Origin: Rhabdobacter roseus
GTDB lineage: Bacteria > Bacteroidota > Bacteroidia > Cytophagales > Spirosomataceae
DNA length: 64,000 nt
NCBI RefSeq assembly: GCF_014202275.1
Contig: NZ_JACHGF010000006.1
Location: 1 to 64,000 of the forward strand
Direction of reading: 5' to 3'
Shown: one piece after another, positions 33,483-42,705 of the stretch
Layout of the letters: every line of letters starts with the position of its first letter
How positions within the stretch are numbered: position 1 is the first letter of the stretch
Translations under genes and position numbers: made by a program
The notes under the pieces: generated by a model
Database searches by the model: none
What the model saw: the letters and a program-made list of their open reading frames with translations, nothing else
What the model was told of the DNA's origin: nothing

Positions 33483-35909
33483 ATGCTACGTAACTACCTC
33501 AAAATGGCGCTTCGGAATTTTACGAAGTACAAAGTATACTCCTTCATCAACCTGGGTGGGCTCACGCTGGCCGTTACGTGCTGTCTGCTGCTGGGACTGT
33601 ACGTGCGGCACGAGTGGAGTTTTGATCGGTTTCATACCCAAACGGATCGCCTGTACCGCGCCTGGACGCGGGAAGTCTACAAGGGTGACGTATTTACGAA
33701 TACCGTCACTCCCTACGTACTAGGGCCTACACTGAAAGAGACCTACCCGGAAGTGGAAGCCATGAGCCGGGTCCAGACCAGTACCCTCAACGTAAAAAAA
33801 GGGGAGGAGGTACTTAGCGAGCGTGTCCATGCGGTGGACAAGGATTTCTTCCGGATGTTTGATTTTCCGTTGGTACGTTCTACGGGCGGAAACCCCATTC
33901 AGGATCTTTATTCGGTGGTACTTACCGAGGAGGTAGCCCAGAAGTACTTTGGAACGGAAAATCCGGTAGGTAAACAGCTCTACCTACAGCTCGATAGCAC
34001 CATGCAGGCCTATACGGTCACGGCGGTAGCCAAGAATGTACCTACCCATTCCAGCATCCGGTTTGGGATGGTGATTCCGCTGGAAAACATCCTGCGCTAC
34101 CGCTCGGATAAGGTGCTGAAAAGCTGGTTTATGATCGATCCCGAGACCTACGTGCTGCTGCGCGAGCGAACGGAGAGCGAAAAACTTAGGGCCAAATTTC
34201 CGGCGCTGCTCACGACTGTCCTGGGGGATAAGTACCAGGACCAGAACTACATCATTAATCTGCAGCCTATGCCGGATATTCACCTCAACACCGAACTCAC
34301 GGGTGGTATTGAGCCTACTAGTAATCCGGCCTACTCCTACATCCTGGGGGGAATTGCGCTGTTTATACTCCTGATTGCCTGTATCAATTTTATGACCCTC
34401 TCGCTGGGGCGTTCGGTAAGTCGGGCGCAGGAGGTAGGGGTACGAAAGGCCGTGGGCGCGCTACGAGGTCAGCTCATGGGGCAGTTCTGGAGCGAAGCCC
34501 TGCTCATGACGGTACTGGCCGTGTCGCTGGGGGTACTTTTGGCTTTTGTGTTAACGCCCACCTTTAGCCAACTAGCCAACCAAACGCTTACTTTCCGCTT
34601 TGATGCTACGGCGGCGTTGTTTTTACTGGGGCTGATCGTGATGGTAGGGTTGGTGGCGGGAAGTTATCCGTCGCTGGTCCTTTCGGGCTTCCGGCCGGTG
34701 GAGGTACTTAAGGGAAAAATCAGTCTGAAAAGCGACGCCAGCCTGTTTCGGCGGTCGCTGGTGGTGGTGCAGTTTAGCCTTTCGGTTTTCTTGATTGCCG
34801 GTACTATAGTTCTCAATCAGCAGCTTAACTTTCTGCAAAGTACCTCCCTGGGGTACCAGTCCGACAAGACCGTGATTATTCCGGTAGGGGCAGGAGGTGA
34901 AGCCGGGCGGCAGCGGGTGGAGCGGTACCGCCAGGCGCTGGCAAGTCAAAAAGAAGTACAAAGTGTAGCCGCTTCGGCCTTCCCCTTTGCCGAAGGCTCC
35001 GGGGGGAGTTGGGGTACCTTGGGTTTTACGGATACCAAGAAAGTATACCGGGAGTTTCAATTCAATATCGTAGACCCCCACTTCATCCCCACCTATGGGA
35101 TCAAAGTAGTACAGGGACGCAATTTTGATCCGGCCAACACCGCCGATACCTACGGAGGGCTCATCGTGAACCAAGCTTTGGTGAAGGCCTTCGACCTAAA
35201 AGATCCCCTGAACGAAAGACTACCGGGGCGTTTCCACGATCACCGGATCATAGGCGTCACGGACGATTTTCATTACGCTTCGCTGCATTCCAAAGTGCAG
35301 CCCCTGGTGATGGTGCTACGCCTGGACTCGCTCGTGAAGTACTCCGAGAATATGATGTTTACTTCCTCGTCCGCCCTGGATCTGTCGATTCGATTGGCTC
35401 CGGGACAAGTATCCGAGCAAGTAGCGATGCTGGAACAAACCTGGAAAGCCGTAGTCCCTGGTGAGCCTTTTCGCTTTACCTTCCTCGATGATAGCCTACA
35501 GCGGCAGTACGAAGCCGAGCAGCGCCTCAGCCGTATTGTGACGGTAGCCTCTTTGCTATCCATCCTGATTGCCTGCCTGGGGCTGTTTGGGCTGGCCACG
35601 CTGGCCGTAGCCCGCCGAACCAAGGAGATCGGGATTCGGAAGGTACTTGGGGCCTCGGTCTACGGTATTATGGGATTGCTCTCGAAGGATTTTCTAAAAC
35701 TGGTACTGATCGGGATCCTCATTGCCTCGCCGCTCGCCTGGTTTGCTCTAGATCGCTGGCTTCAGGATTTCGCCTACCGCATTAGCGTGCAGTGGTGGGT
35801 CTTTGCGCTGGCAGGTACCTTGGCGGTAGGTGTGGCCCTGTTGACCGTAAGTTTGCAAAGCATCAAAGCCGCGCTGATGAACCCGGTGAAGAGTTTGCGG
35901 AGCGAATAG
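33483..35909 (+). CDS. FtsX/MacB-type ABC permease 7
   Basis: About 808 residues from the ATG at 33483 (MLRNYLKMALRNFTKYKVYS); a shorter-scored ATG at 33447 would add MPKKYLIKTEIA and lies in a repeated spacer. The first coupling motif is GRSVSRAQEVGVRKAVGALRGQ and the second is ARRTKEIGIRKVLGASVYG. The terminal membrane block reads ISVQWWVFALAGTLAVGVALLTVSLQSIKAALMNP. There is no own operator upstream, only a 130-bp spacer with GTAC motifs, so it is probably transcribed with permease 6. Confidence 0.92.
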   Translation: MLRNYLKMALRNFTKYKVYSFINLGGLTLAVTCCLLLGLYVRHEWSFDRFHTQTDRLYRAWTREVYKGDVFTNTVTPYVLGPTLKETYPEVEAMSRVQTSTLNVKKGEEVLSERVHAVDKDFFRMFDFPLVRSTGGNPIQDLYSVVLTEEVAQKYFGTENPVGKQLYLQLDSTMQAYTVTAVAKNVPTHSSIRFGMVIPLENILRYRSDKVLKSWFMIDPETYVLLRERTESEKLRAKFPALLTTVLGDKYQDQNYIINLQPMPDIHLNTELTGGIEPTSNPAYSYILGGIALFILLIACINFMTLSLGRSVSRAQEVGVRKAVGALRGQLMGQFWSEALLMTVLAVSLGVLLAFVLTPTFSQLANQTLTFRFDATAALFLLGLIVMVGLVAGSYPSLVLSGFRPVEVLKGKISLKSDASLFRRSLVVVQFSLSVFLIAGTIVLNQQLNFLQSTSLGYQSDKTVIIPVGAGGEAGRQRVERYRQALASQKEVQSVAASAFPFAEGSGGSWGTLGFTDTKKVYREFQFNIVDPHFIPTYGIKVVQGRNFDPANTADTYGGLIVNQALVKAFDLKDPLNERLPGRFHDHRIIGVTDDFHYASLHSKVQPLVMVLRLDSLVKYSENMMFTSSSALDLSIRLAPGQVSEQVAMLEQTWKAVVPGEPFRFTFLDDSLQRQYEAEQRLSRIVTVASLLSILIACLGLFGLATLAVARRTKEIGIRKVLGASVYGIMGLLSKDFLKLVLIGILIASPLAWFALDRWLQDFAYRISVQWWVFALAGTLAVGVALLTVSLQSIKAALMNPVKSLRSE

Positions 35910-35970
35910 CAGTGGGGTTCGGGGCGCTGGGCAAAGGGGTGCTTTTCAAAAAAGTACCCTGTACTAAGCT

Positions 35971-35993
35971 CCCTTTCTCCGCCGGAGAAAGGG
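35971..35993. repeat. Intergenic palindrome CCCTTTCTCC, copy B
   Basis: CCCTTTCTCC-GCC-GGAGAAAGGG, a 10-bp perfect stem with a 3-nt loop, 61 bp after the permease 7 stop. It is the best-preserved copy of the element also found at 23493 and 63520, and it is followed by the 14-bp triple repeat. Confidence 0.9.
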
Positions 35994-36005
35994 CGGGGGG
36001 ATAGA

Positions 36006-36047
36006 GGCAATTCCATGGCGGCAATTCCATGGCGGCAATTCCATTGA
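36006..36047 (+). repeat. 14-bp tandem repeat, three copies
   Basis: GGCAATTCCATGGC twice (36006-36019, 36020-36033), then GGCAATTCCATTGA (36034-36047). A related single copy, GCAATTCTATTGAGGC, follows the palindrome at 23493, so the unit belongs to the same intergenic element and has been expanded here. Confidence 0.9.
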
Positions 36048-36124
36048 GGCCAAAAAATGCCCCATGCCCCAAACCCTCTGCCCCTAGCTACGAAGTACCT
36101 TGATTTTTAAAAACATACACAACC

Positions 36125-38518
36125 ATGATCAAAAACTATCTTAAAATGGCCTGGCGGGGCCTGCTCAAAAACCGCCTGTTTACCGTACTCAATCTTCTGG
36201 GGTTAGCCGTGGGACTGGCCGTGGCGTTGCTGCTGATGCTGTACGTAAAAGACGAGCTACGCTTTGACCGCTACCATACCCAAGCCGACCGCATCTACCG
36301 CGTAGGGCTCACGGCTACCTTTGACGGTACCAGCCGGAAGTGGGCCACCGCTCCCAATGCCGTCGGGCCGACGCTCAAGACCGAGGTACCTAGCGTAGAG
36401 GAGCAGGTGCGGTTGCTGCGGCACAACTTCGGACAGACGGCCTTTGTAAACGCCGGGGAGAAAAAATTTACGGAGAAAAACCTCTACTGGGCCGACGAAA
36501 GCCTGTTTGCTATTTTTGATATACCGCTGCTGGCCGGAGATCCCAAAACGGCCCTCGCCGCGCCGCGGAGCGTGGTTCTGAGTGAGGCCACGGCTCAAAG
36601 GTACTTTGGCAGCCAAAACCCCATGGGGCAGCTCCTGCGCGTGGACAACCGCGATACGCTTACCGTAACGGGCGTCTATGCCAACTTTCCGGGTACTTCC
36701 ACGCTGGACGCCGATCTGATCGGCTCGTTTAGTAGTGTGCGCTGGGCGGCCAATATGTCCTGGAGCAACGCGAGCTTTGAGACCTACTTGCTCCTGCGCC
36801 CAGAGAGCAGCGTTGACCTGCTGACGAAGCAGATGGCCGACGTCCTGGATAAAAACGTGGCCAAGGCCGAGCAATGGTACACGCTTTGGCTGCAAGCCCT
36901 GCCGGAGGTACACCTGGGCTCGGCCGAAATCTCCAGCGCCAGTACCAGCCGGGTGGGGGATAGCCGCCAGGTGAAGATTCTGCTCGTGCTGGCCGTGGTG
37001 GTACTGCTGATTGCCTGCATCAACTACATGAGCCTGGCCACGGCGCGGGCGCAGGTGCGTTTTTTGGAAGTGGGCGTCAGCAAGACCGTGGGCGCTTCCC
37101 GGCAGCATCTGGTGGGGCGCTTCTACTTCGAAGCGGCTCTGATGGTCGTATTGGCCCTGGGGCTGGCCTTTGGGCTGGTCGTGGTGGGTTTGCCCTTGTT
37201 CAACCACCTGACCGAAAAACAGCTGCCGTTTCGTTCTTTATGGGTACCGGAGGTACTTGCCGGTTTCCTGGGGTTGGGGGTAGTACTGGTACTGGTAGCG
37301 GGCTCGTACCCGGCGCTATATTTGTCGTCGTTTTCTCCCAAAAGCTTACTGAAAACAACGCTGGTGAAAAATTCGGGAGCGGGGATGTTCCGGCGGGCGC
37401 TGGTGGTAGCGCAGTTTGCGGCCACTGTGGTGCTGGTAGTCGGGACGATCGTCTTTTATCAGCAGCTACGCTTTATTCAGCGGCAAAAACTAGGCTATGA
37501 ACCTACTCAGGTCGTGGCCGTGATGACCGCCGGGGCTCGTGATCGCGCTCAGATCGACGGGCTCATCAACGACTACCGAAATCTAAGCTCGGTGGTAGAG
37601 GTATGCCGCGCTCAAACCTTCCCCGGCCGTAGTGGAAGCGGGCGCAACATGACTAAGTCCCTCGACGACCCCAGCCAGGGCGTAGCCGTTACGACCAACC
37701 GGGCCGGACGGGAGGTGATCAGTACCCTGGGATTAAAATTGCTGGCAGGTACTTCGCTCCCGGCTACCAAAGATCCCCAGGATACCACCGTCCAGGTGAT
37801 CCTGAACAAAACGGCCGTCAACTACCTGGGCTTTACGCCCGAGCAAGCCATTGGCCGCAAGGCCTATCATCTCTTTGGCGAGGCTAATGCCGAAATTGTG
37901 GGCGTCGTAGACGACTTCCATTTTGAGTCGCTGCACACGCCCATTGGGGCCTACGCGTTTCATAATGCTTTTACCGAAGGACAACCCTTCCTGCTGGTGC
38001 GCACCCGCACTGATGACCTCCCGCAGACCATGCGCCAACTGGAGGCGGTTTTCCAAAAGGACCTATCGGAGTCGGCCTTCGAGTATACCTTCCTGGACGA
38101 GTACCTGAATACCCTCTACCGGAGCGAACAACGCACGGCGGAGGTAGTGCTGGTATTTTCGGGACTGGCGATCTTCATTGCCTGCCTGGGGTTATTCGGT
38201 CTGGCGGCCTTTACTACCGAGCAACGCACCAAAGAAATCGGCGTACGCAAGGTACTTGGAGCAAGTTTGCCAAGCCTGGTTGGGCTGCTTTCCAAAGATT
38301 TCCTCAAGCTGGTGCTGGTGGCGATCCTGATTGCCGCGCCGTTGGCCTGGTACTTGATGAATGCGTGGCTGGCCGATTTTGCCTACAAAATTGAGATTGC
38401 GTGGTGGGTCTTTGCGCTGGCAGGTACTTTGGCCCTAGGCGTAGCCCTGCTCACGGTGAGTTTCCAGGCTATCAAAGCCGCGTTGATGAACCCGGTGAAG
38501 AGCCTGCGGAGTGAATAG
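36125..38518 (+). CDS. FtsX/MacB-type ABC permease 8
   Basis: Permease of 797 residues starting MIKNYLKMAWRGLLKNRLFT. The first coupling motif is TARAQVRFLEVGVSKTVGAS, where the usual RKxxGA is SKTVGA. The second is EQRTKEIGVRKVLGASLPS. The final module (LAAFTTEQRTKEIGVRKVLGAS onward) is closer to that of permeases 1 and 2 than to its neighbours 6 and 7. Last gene of the second run, convergent with the LuxR-type regulator gene. Confidence 0.92.
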   Translation: MIKNYLKMAWRGLLKNRLFTVLNLLGLAVGLAVALLLMLYVKDELRFDRYHTQADRIYRVGLTATFDGTSRKWATAPNAVGPTLKTEVPSVEEQVRLLRHNFGQTAFVNAGEKKFTEKNLYWADESLFAIFDIPLLAGDPKTALAAPRSVVLSEATAQRYFGSQNPMGQLLRVDNRDTLTVTGVYANFPGTSTLDADLIGSFSSVRWAANMSWSNASFETYLLLRPESSVDLLTKQMADVLDKNVAKAEQWYTLWLQALPEVHLGSAEISSASTSRVGDSRQVKILLVLAVVVLLIACINYMSLATARAQVRFLEVGVSKTVGASRQHLVGRFYFEAALMVVLALGLAFGLVVVGLPLFNHLTEKQLPFRSLWVPEVLAGFLGLGVVLVLVAGSYPALYLSSFSPKSLLKTTLVKNSGAGMFRRALVVAQFAATVVLVVGTIVFYQQLRFIQRQKLGYEPTQVVAVMTAGARDRAQIDGLINDYRNLSSVVEVCRAQTFPGRSGSGRNMTKSLDDPSQGVAVTTNRAGREVISTLGLKLLAGTSLPATKDPQDTTVQVILNKTAVNYLGFTPEQAIGRKAYHLFGEANAEIVGVVDDFHFESLHTPIGAYAFHNAFTEGQPFLLVRTRTDDLPQTMRQLEAVFQKDLSESAFEYTFLDEYLNTLYRSEQRTAEVVLVFSGLAIFIACLGLFGLAAFTTEQRTKEIGVRKVLGASLPSLVGLLSKDFLKLVLVAILIAAPLAWYLMNAWLADFAYKIEIAWWVFALAGTLALGVALLTVSFQAIKAALMNPVKSLRSE

Positions 38519-38534
38519 ATAACCTGGGGCGTAG

Positions 38535-38612
38535 GGTACTTTAAGCAAAGGGTAAAGGGTGTAAGGTGCTTTGCTAAAGGTACCTTATGCCAAGCCCTCT
38601 TTTTTTTTTTTT
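38535..38612 (+). terminator. Likely terminator after permease 8
   Basis: GGTACTTTAAGCAAAG (38535-38550) pairs with CTTTGCTAAAGGTACC (38569-38584), with two or three mismatches in a 16-bp stem. A run of 13 T follows at 38600-38612. The 15-nt gap between stem and T run is longer than usual, so the hairpin and T tract may be separate signals. Confidence 0.55.
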
Positions 38613-38668
38613 GCCATGCCGCGCGGCGGATCACCTCATGCTTCTAAGCTTCCGCAAACCAATAATAG

Positions 38669-39304
38669 CTACTCAATGATCTGTTCACGGATGGCCTTGG
38701 CGACGGCCTCGGTACCGCACTGAACGTGCAGTTTTTGGTAAATGTTTTTCAAATGCCGACGGACCGTTTCTACCGAGATGTTGCATTGAATCCCGATCAT
38801 ACGGTAGGTGTACCCGAAGGTTAGTAACTGTAAAATCTGCTTTTCGCGCTCGGTTATTCCGTGGTCTTCTGGCTTGGGTTGGGGTGCATGCAAAAACGTT
38901 TTTAATACCCGCCGGGCAATACTGGGCGACATGGGCCCTCCGTCTCGGGTAACTTCTCCCAGGGCATTCAATAAGTGGGTAGCGGTGTCTTTTTTTAGCA
39001 GGTAGCCGTCCGCACCGCTGCTCAGACAGGCAAATAATCGTTCATCATCCTCAAACACCGTGTGCATGAGTACCCGGATGTTAGCATTTATTTCTTTAAT
39101 TTGACGTACGCATTCAATCCCATTACGGCCCGGCATCTCAATGTCCATTAGTACCACATCGGGCCGGTCGAGGAGAATCTGCCTGGTAATGTCCTGCCCG
39201 TTGCTATAGGCCCCCACTACCGAAAAATCCTCGGTGTTACTGATCAGCAATTCGAGCAGGGAACGGAGCTGGTTATTGTCTTCATAAATTGAAACCGTAG
39301 TCAT
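38669..39304 (-). CDS. LuxR/NarL-type response regulator
   Basis: About 211 residues from the ATG at 39304 (MTTVSIYEDNNQLRSLLELL); a longer start would precede the receiver domain with unrelated residues. The receiver domain has the acidic cluster in YEDN and phospho-acceptor Asp in VVLMDIEMPGRNG. The C-terminal LuxR helix-turn-helix reads ITEREKQILQLLTFGYTYRMIGIQCNISVETVRRHLKNIYQKLHV. Its partner is the sensor encoded 95 bp upstream on the same strand, which has the matching HisKA_3 domain. Likely targets are unknown; the GH5-like gene divergent from the sensor is one candidate. Confidence 0.92.
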   Translation of the reverse strand: MTTVSIYEDNNQLRSLLELLISNTEDFSVVGAYSNGQDITRQILLDRPDVVLMDIEMPGRNGIECVRQIKEINANIRVLMHTVFEDDERLFACLSSGADGYLLKKDTATHLLNALGEVTRDGGPMSPSIARRVLKTFLHAPQPKPEDHGITEREKQILQLLTFGYTYRMIGIQCNISVETVRRHLKNIYQKLHVQCGTEAVAKAIREQIIE

Positions 39305-39399
39305 AGGCAGGGTAAATAGAGAAGCTGAAAACTGCGTAAAGGCTTCATGCGATAACAAAGAACTTACGTTAGCGCAAGTTTGTCAATAACCCTTTTGCG

Positions 39400-42300
39400 T
39401 CATCCCGAAATCGGGAAGTCAAGTTGCAGGATCGTACCCTGAGCGGGAGCTGTGCGGATGGTGAGCTTGCCGTGCAAATTTCGGGTCCGGGTGTGCATGT
39501 TACGCAGTCCATTGCGGGTCGTTTCGGCGGTGGCTTCAAATCCGATGCCATTATCGGCTATTTCCAGGTGCAGGCGGTTTTGTTCCAAACTGATTTTCAG
39601 GTGTGCGCGTGTTGCTTTGGCGTGTTTAACCAGGTTGCTGACGGCTTCTTTGAAAATCAGATAAAAATCCTGCCGTTTTTCCATGGGTAGCCTCAGCTGT
39701 TGGATAGCCTCCGGAACGATAATCTCGTACAAAATATCGGAGGCCTCAAAGAGTTCAGCCGCGTGTCGATTCATGCGGGCAATCAAACTACCCAGCTCGT
39801 CATTATGGGGATTAATACTCCACACAATATCATCCAGCGAGCTGCTGATTTGCCGGGCGTCAGCAACGATACGTTCAACCATCGAGCCGGATGGATGTCC
39901 GGGAGGAAGGCTCTGCTTGGCGATGGTACCCAAAATGCCGATCCCGCTTAATGACGAGCCAATCTCATCGTGTAAGTCCGCCGAAATTCGGTTGCGGATG
40001 CGTTGAACACGCAACAGTTGATTGACCCGGTAACGATAAAGGCCATACAAGGCACCAACGACCATCAAAAAAACCAGCGACCTAAACCACCAGGTTTCGT
40101 AATATGCAGGCAGTATGAGGATGGATAGCTGCTCGGGCTTGGAACTCCAGGTACCAAAGGAGTCGGCTGCTTTCAGGTGAAGCGTGTACTTCCCGGGATT
40201 CAGGTTGGTATAATAGGCTTGGTGCGCCGAACCGCTGAAGTTCCATTGAGTATCGAATCCTTCGAGAAAATACGCATACTGCGTATTGGGTAACCTGCTG
40301 TAGGTTAAGGCCACAAAATCAACGCTGAAGGCATTGTCGGCGTGGGTTAACTGAATGGTTTGGCCTGGGCCGAAGGGCCGTTCCTGCTCATGTACCCGAA
40401 ACGAACTGACCACTACCGACGGCATGGGGAAACGGTGATTTATTTGCCGTACATCCAGATAATCCAGGCCGTTCTCCTGACCAATGAACAGATCAGTACC
40501 CCGATGAATATAGAGGGCGGCGGTTGTGTTGTTTCGACTTAGCCCGTCGCCGGTGGTTAGTCGCAAGAGCCGCCGTGTTTTGGGAGTATACGCGTGAAGC
40601 CCTTCAAAATTACCAATCCAGATGGTACCGTCCTGATCTTCAGCCAAACCTCGATTTTCACGGTCGTAAAGACCGTCTTGGGCGGTTAGAATGGTGAGTA
40701 GTTTACCATCGGGTCGGCTTTCGGTAACACTTCCCCAGCGAGCGGCCCAAAGGTGGCCATTGCGGGCCATTAAAAGACTATTGGTAGCCGGTTCTTCGGG
40801 TCGTTGGGCTTCTGGATTTTGATCATCGGCGCGAATGAATCGTCGGGTGGCTTTTTCCACGTAGTAAGGTCCCTGGTAGGTCGCCAGCCAAATGCGACCG
40901 TTGTGGTCGGTGGTGAGGCCGGTCAGAAAATTATTATTCCGGTGTAACGCCTCAATGACCGAGTCGGGCCAGTAGCGCAAGTGCTGGCCGGTGCGGCTGT
41001 CCAGCACCCGAACGCCTTCGTCATTGTTACCCACCCAAAGCCGTTGGTGGCGATCTATAAAGCCATGATCTACAAATGGAACCGAAAATAGCTGCCCGGC
41101 GCGTTGCCCCGCCTTCGTTGACACGAAGCGTTTGGCTTTTGGATCGTATACCAGCACTCCATCACCTCGGTAATCCCACCGCCGAAGTCCGATCCAGAGC
41201 CACCCATTGTCAGCCTGCTGTATCCACATCGTTTCCGGAGCCCTATTGGGGTATCGAACAAGTGTAAACTGATTGCTGGGCCGATGCCAGCGTAGCAGGC
41301 CCGTATGCGATAGCCCCAACCAGAACGTCTGACCGGTGGTATCCTGCCGATCGGCTGTGATGGCTTTTATCAAGACCGGCTGTTGCACCAGGTCCGGAGG
41401 TAAAGCCAATGTCCGGATGAGGTTGTCGTGTGCATTGTATTTCAATACGCCATCCGACGTACCTACCCACAAAATCCCATTGCTGGTATCTTGGTAAAGG
41501 GTATTAGCATAGAATGGCCCCGGGCGAATTCCTTCCAGCCGGGAAAATTGTTGCTGTTCCGGACGAAATGCCAGCAAGCCCTGATTGTCGCCGATCCAAA
41601 GCAGCCTACGACCGTTTTCGTCCTTACCTTCCTCCACACAGGTAACCCAGTTTTGGGGCTCGGGAGTATTAAAAAAAGTGTAATGCTCGGTTTTGGGGTC
41701 TACTCTGAGCAGCCCACGTCCATAAGTGCCAATCCAAAGAATGCCATCGGAGTCGATACAGCCCCGGGTAAAATATAATTGTAATCGTCGTTTGGGGTCG
41801 GGACAATCCGAGCCTAGTACCGAGACGAAGCGGTTGGCCTGTCGGTCAAAGCGTAACAAACCGGTATCACTGCCAATGGCCCAAAGGGTATGCTGCTTGT
41901 CTTCCAGAAAGCCGTATGCCTTTAAGCCCAAAAAAGTAGTTTTACGTAACGGATACTGCCGAACTACCCCCGTCCGAAGGTCGATTCGTCCAATACCGCT
42001 TGTGTCGCTGAACCAGCCTTCTCCCTGTGAGTCAATGTAAAAGTAACCGGTTATTTGCGGGGTATTGGGGATGGGTGTTAGTTGAAGTGCGTGGGGGTCA
42101 ATACGACATATCCCCTGCCGGTCACTCGCTACCCATAGCTGGTTCATCGAGTCAGCTGCCATACCCGTAATCAGATACGTTTCCGGAAAAAGAAAGGGAC
42201 GAAAGGAGGTCCCGTCGAACCGGACCGGACACCGGCGGGTACCAAACCACATAAATCCCTTTTGATCTTTGGTAATACTATATACGGCACTCCCCAGCAG

Positions 42301-42420
42301 ACCATCTTTTAACGGCACGTGCTCAAAGGTAACGTTGGGTGGCTGTGCATAAAGCGGCAACCGCGGTCCGCTGAACAGCGTCGCCAGACCTACTAGCAGG
42401 ACAGGTAGCCAGTTTTTCAT
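39400..42420 (-). CDS. Two-component sensor with periplasmic beta-propeller (NarX/HisKA_3 class)
   Basis: About 1006 residues from the ATG at 42420. A signal peptide (about 1-25, LPVLLVGLATLFSGPRLPLYAQ) is followed by a long periplasmic region with many Reg_prop-type blades (for example GFMWFGT, ILWIGTYGRGLLRVD, RIWLATYQGPYYV, TIWIGNFEGLHAYTP). A Y_Y_Y domain (YAYFLEGFDTQWN, LNPGKYTLHLKA) and one transmembrane helix near 780-800 come next. The cytoplasmic kinase has the H box LHDEIGSSLSGIGILG and an HATPase domain (KEAVSNLVKHAKATRA, IADNGIGF). Unlike many Bacteroidota relatives it has no fused receiver or AraC domain and uses the separate LuxR-type partner downstream. Confidence 0.93.
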   Translation of the reverse strand: MKNWLPVLLVGLATLFSGPRLPLYAQPPNVTFEHVPLKDGLLGSAVYSITKDQKGFMWFGTRRCPVRFDGTSFRPFLFPETYLITGMAADSMNQLWVASDRQGICRIDPHALQLTPIPNTPQITGYFYIDSQGEGWFSDTSGIGRIDLRTGVVRQYPLRKTTFLGLKAYGFLEDKQHTLWAIGSDTGLLRFDRQANRFVSVLGSDCPDPKRRLQLYFTRGCIDSDGILWIGTYGRGLLRVDPKTEHYTFFNTPEPQNWVTCVEEGKDENGRRLLWIGDNQGLLAFRPEQQQFSRLEGIRPGPFYANTLYQDTSNGILWVGTSDGVLKYNAHDNLIRTLALPPDLVQQPVLIKAITADRQDTTGQTFWLGLSHTGLLRWHRPSNQFTLVRYPNRAPETMWIQQADNGWLWIGLRRWDYRGDGVLVYDPKAKRFVSTKAGQRAGQLFSVPFVDHGFIDRHQRLWVGNNDEGVRVLDSRTGQHLRYWPDSVIEALHRNNNFLTGLTTDHNGRIWLATYQGPYYVEKATRRFIRADDQNPEAQRPEEPATNSLLMARNGHLWAARWGSVTESRPDGKLLTILTAQDGLYDRENRGLAEDQDGTIWIGNFEGLHAYTPKTRRLLRLTTGDGLSRNNTTAALYIHRGTDLFIGQENGLDYLDVRQINHRFPMPSVVVSSFRVHEQERPFGPGQTIQLTHADNAFSVDFVALTYSRLPNTQYAYFLEGFDTQWNFSGSAHQAYYTNLNPGKYTLHLKAADSFGTWSSKPEQLSILILPAYYETWWFRSLVFLMVVGALYGLYRYRVNQLLRVQRIRNRISADLHDEIGSSLSGIGILGTIAKQSLPPGHPSGSMVERIVADARQISSSLDDIVWSINPHNDELGSLIARMNRHAAELFEASDILYEIIVPEAIQQLRLPMEKRQDFYLIFKEAVSNLVKHAKATRAHLKISLEQNRLHLEIADNGIGFEATAETTRNGLRNMHTRTRNLHGKLTIRTAPAQGTILQLDFPISG

Positions 42421-42659
42421 AACCAATGAATAGTTGGATCAACAGTGCCTTGTCAGCTAGCAAGTTAATAACTTTATGAATGGAATAGGCCTTTTTTTGT
42501 TTCCTCAGTGGGTGAAAAGGGTTATTGTTCATCAAATGGAGTTGGATGACTTTTACAACCATAAACTTTTTCGCTTTTGACCCGAGGTAGCGTAGTTCGG
42601 GCTTAGGCAGTGCATGAAAAGACATTACTCGTTGTAGGCTGTCAGTAAAACAAACTAAA

Positions 42660-42695
42660 TTACGCAGTGTTATCCTTTTACGCAGTGTTATCCTT
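42660..42695 (+). repeat. 18-bp perfect tandem repeat before the GH5-like gene
   Basis: TTACGCAGTGTTATCCTT twice in direct succession (42660-42677, 42678-42695), ending 10 bp before the ATG at 42706. It lies in the divergent spacer with the propeller sensor. It could hold duplicated regulator half-sites or simply be slippage. Confidence 0.9.
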
Positions 42696-42705
42696 TATTG
42701 TTACT

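Noticed and set aside
36006-36047. 14-bp triple repeat as a CRISPR array
   Set aside because: The units are adjacent without spacers and there are no cas genes nearby.
38600-38612. Run of 13 T as a phase-variable tract
   Set aside because: It lies between convergent genes after both stop codons, so length changes would not switch a gene; it fits a terminator better.
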